In this document: piece after piece, positions 63,862-64,000 of the stretch
How positions within the stretch are numbered: position 1 is the stretch's first letter
Layout: every line of letters starts with the position of its first letter
Assembly: GCF_036785885.1 (NCBI RefSeq)
Contig: NC_092312.1
Coordinates: 23,950,001 to 24,014,000 of the forward strand
Length of the DNA: 64,000 nucleotides
Direction: 5' to 3'
Source of the DNA: Coffea arabica
Taxonomy: Eukaryota > Streptophyta > Magnoliopsida > Gentianales > Rubiaceae
Notes under the pieces: generated by a model
What the model saw: the letters and a program-made list of their open reading frames with translations, nothing else
Told to the model about the DNA's origin: nothing
Database searches by the model: none
Position numbers and translations under genes: made by a program

Positions 63862-64000
63862 TATAGGGATGAAATTAAAAAAAATAACACAAAATTTTAA
63901 CATCAAACCCGCATTCTCATGCTTTATATATGAAAAGATATATTAACATAATGACATATATTTTTTACACATATATAAACTTATATAATGTTCTAATATA
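63862..64000 (+). repeat. Array unit 5, first 139 bases
   Basis: Upstream segment of a further unit, cut by the window edge. It has the shorter AATTAAAAAAAATAACAC variant seen at the start of unit 4. Confidence 0.9.

Larger units (their letters stand above)
52621..64000 (+). repeat. Tandem array of ~1.78-kb units, four complete plus a fifth cut by the window
   Basis: Units start at TATAGGGATGAAATT: 52621, 54415, 56191, 62084 and 63862. Unit 3 is enlarged by a 4,104-bp insertion. Spacings without the insertion are 1,776-1,794 bases. Each unit has an AT-rich upstream part with a shared ACTTCAAAATCAGTGGTAATT segment, then a three-exon coding region, then a short 3' tail. Similarity between units is very high by eye, in introns as well as exons, so the whole block was amplified at DNA level. 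The array continues beyond the window. Confidence 0.95.

Noticed and set aside
1..64000. CRISPR arrays, bacterial operons, ribosome-binding sites or prophage
   Set aside because: The window is eukaryotic plant DNA. Repeats present are transposons, microsatellites and a gene-sized tandem array.

Overview
This is nuclear DNA from a flowering plant, most likely a eudicot. It is AT-rich and its genes have many short exons split by AT-rich GT-AG introns. The gene families and transposons are plant-type. I cannot name the species.

Layout: (1) 1-18.5 kb is gene-dense. It holds the 3' seven exons of a plastid-type PRPP synthetase gene (+), a four-exon DnaJ-zinc-finger gene (-) and a complete ten-exon ABCC (MRP-type) transporter gene of 1,507 codons (-). 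(2) 18.5-35.4 kb has no intact gene I could find. It is filled with DNA transposons: two Mutator-like elements with perfect 9-bp target duplications (one a Pack-MULE carrying an F-box/DUF295 fragment), a short palindrome-ended MITE, a nest of hAT-like insertions and foldback structures. (3) 35.4-41.5 kb holds two convergent genes for mitochondrial proteins: ribosomal protein bL27m (+) and an NDUFAF3-like complex I assembly factor (-). (4) 41.5-50.5 kb has a hAT-like element containing an inverted copy of its own left end plus flanking host DNA, a decayed coatomer beta' (COPB2) fragment, and a full-length but dead Ty1/copia element with LTRs, PBS and a 5-bp target duplication. (5) 52.6-64.0 kb is a tandem array with a repeat of about 1.78 kb: four units plus the start of a fifth. 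Each unit carries a three-exon coding region with the same two in-frame stop codons. The third unit is split by a 4.1-kb solo LTR.

The intact genes do not form one pathway. Two encode mitochondrial proteins, at least one is probably plastidial (PRPP synthetase) and one is a membrane pump. The stretch most worth follow-up is the tandem array, because its two stop codons are preserved in every complete copy while the rest of the reading frame is still clear. All exon boundaries were read by eye from splice signals, reading-frame continuity and family knowledge. No alignment or database search was run.
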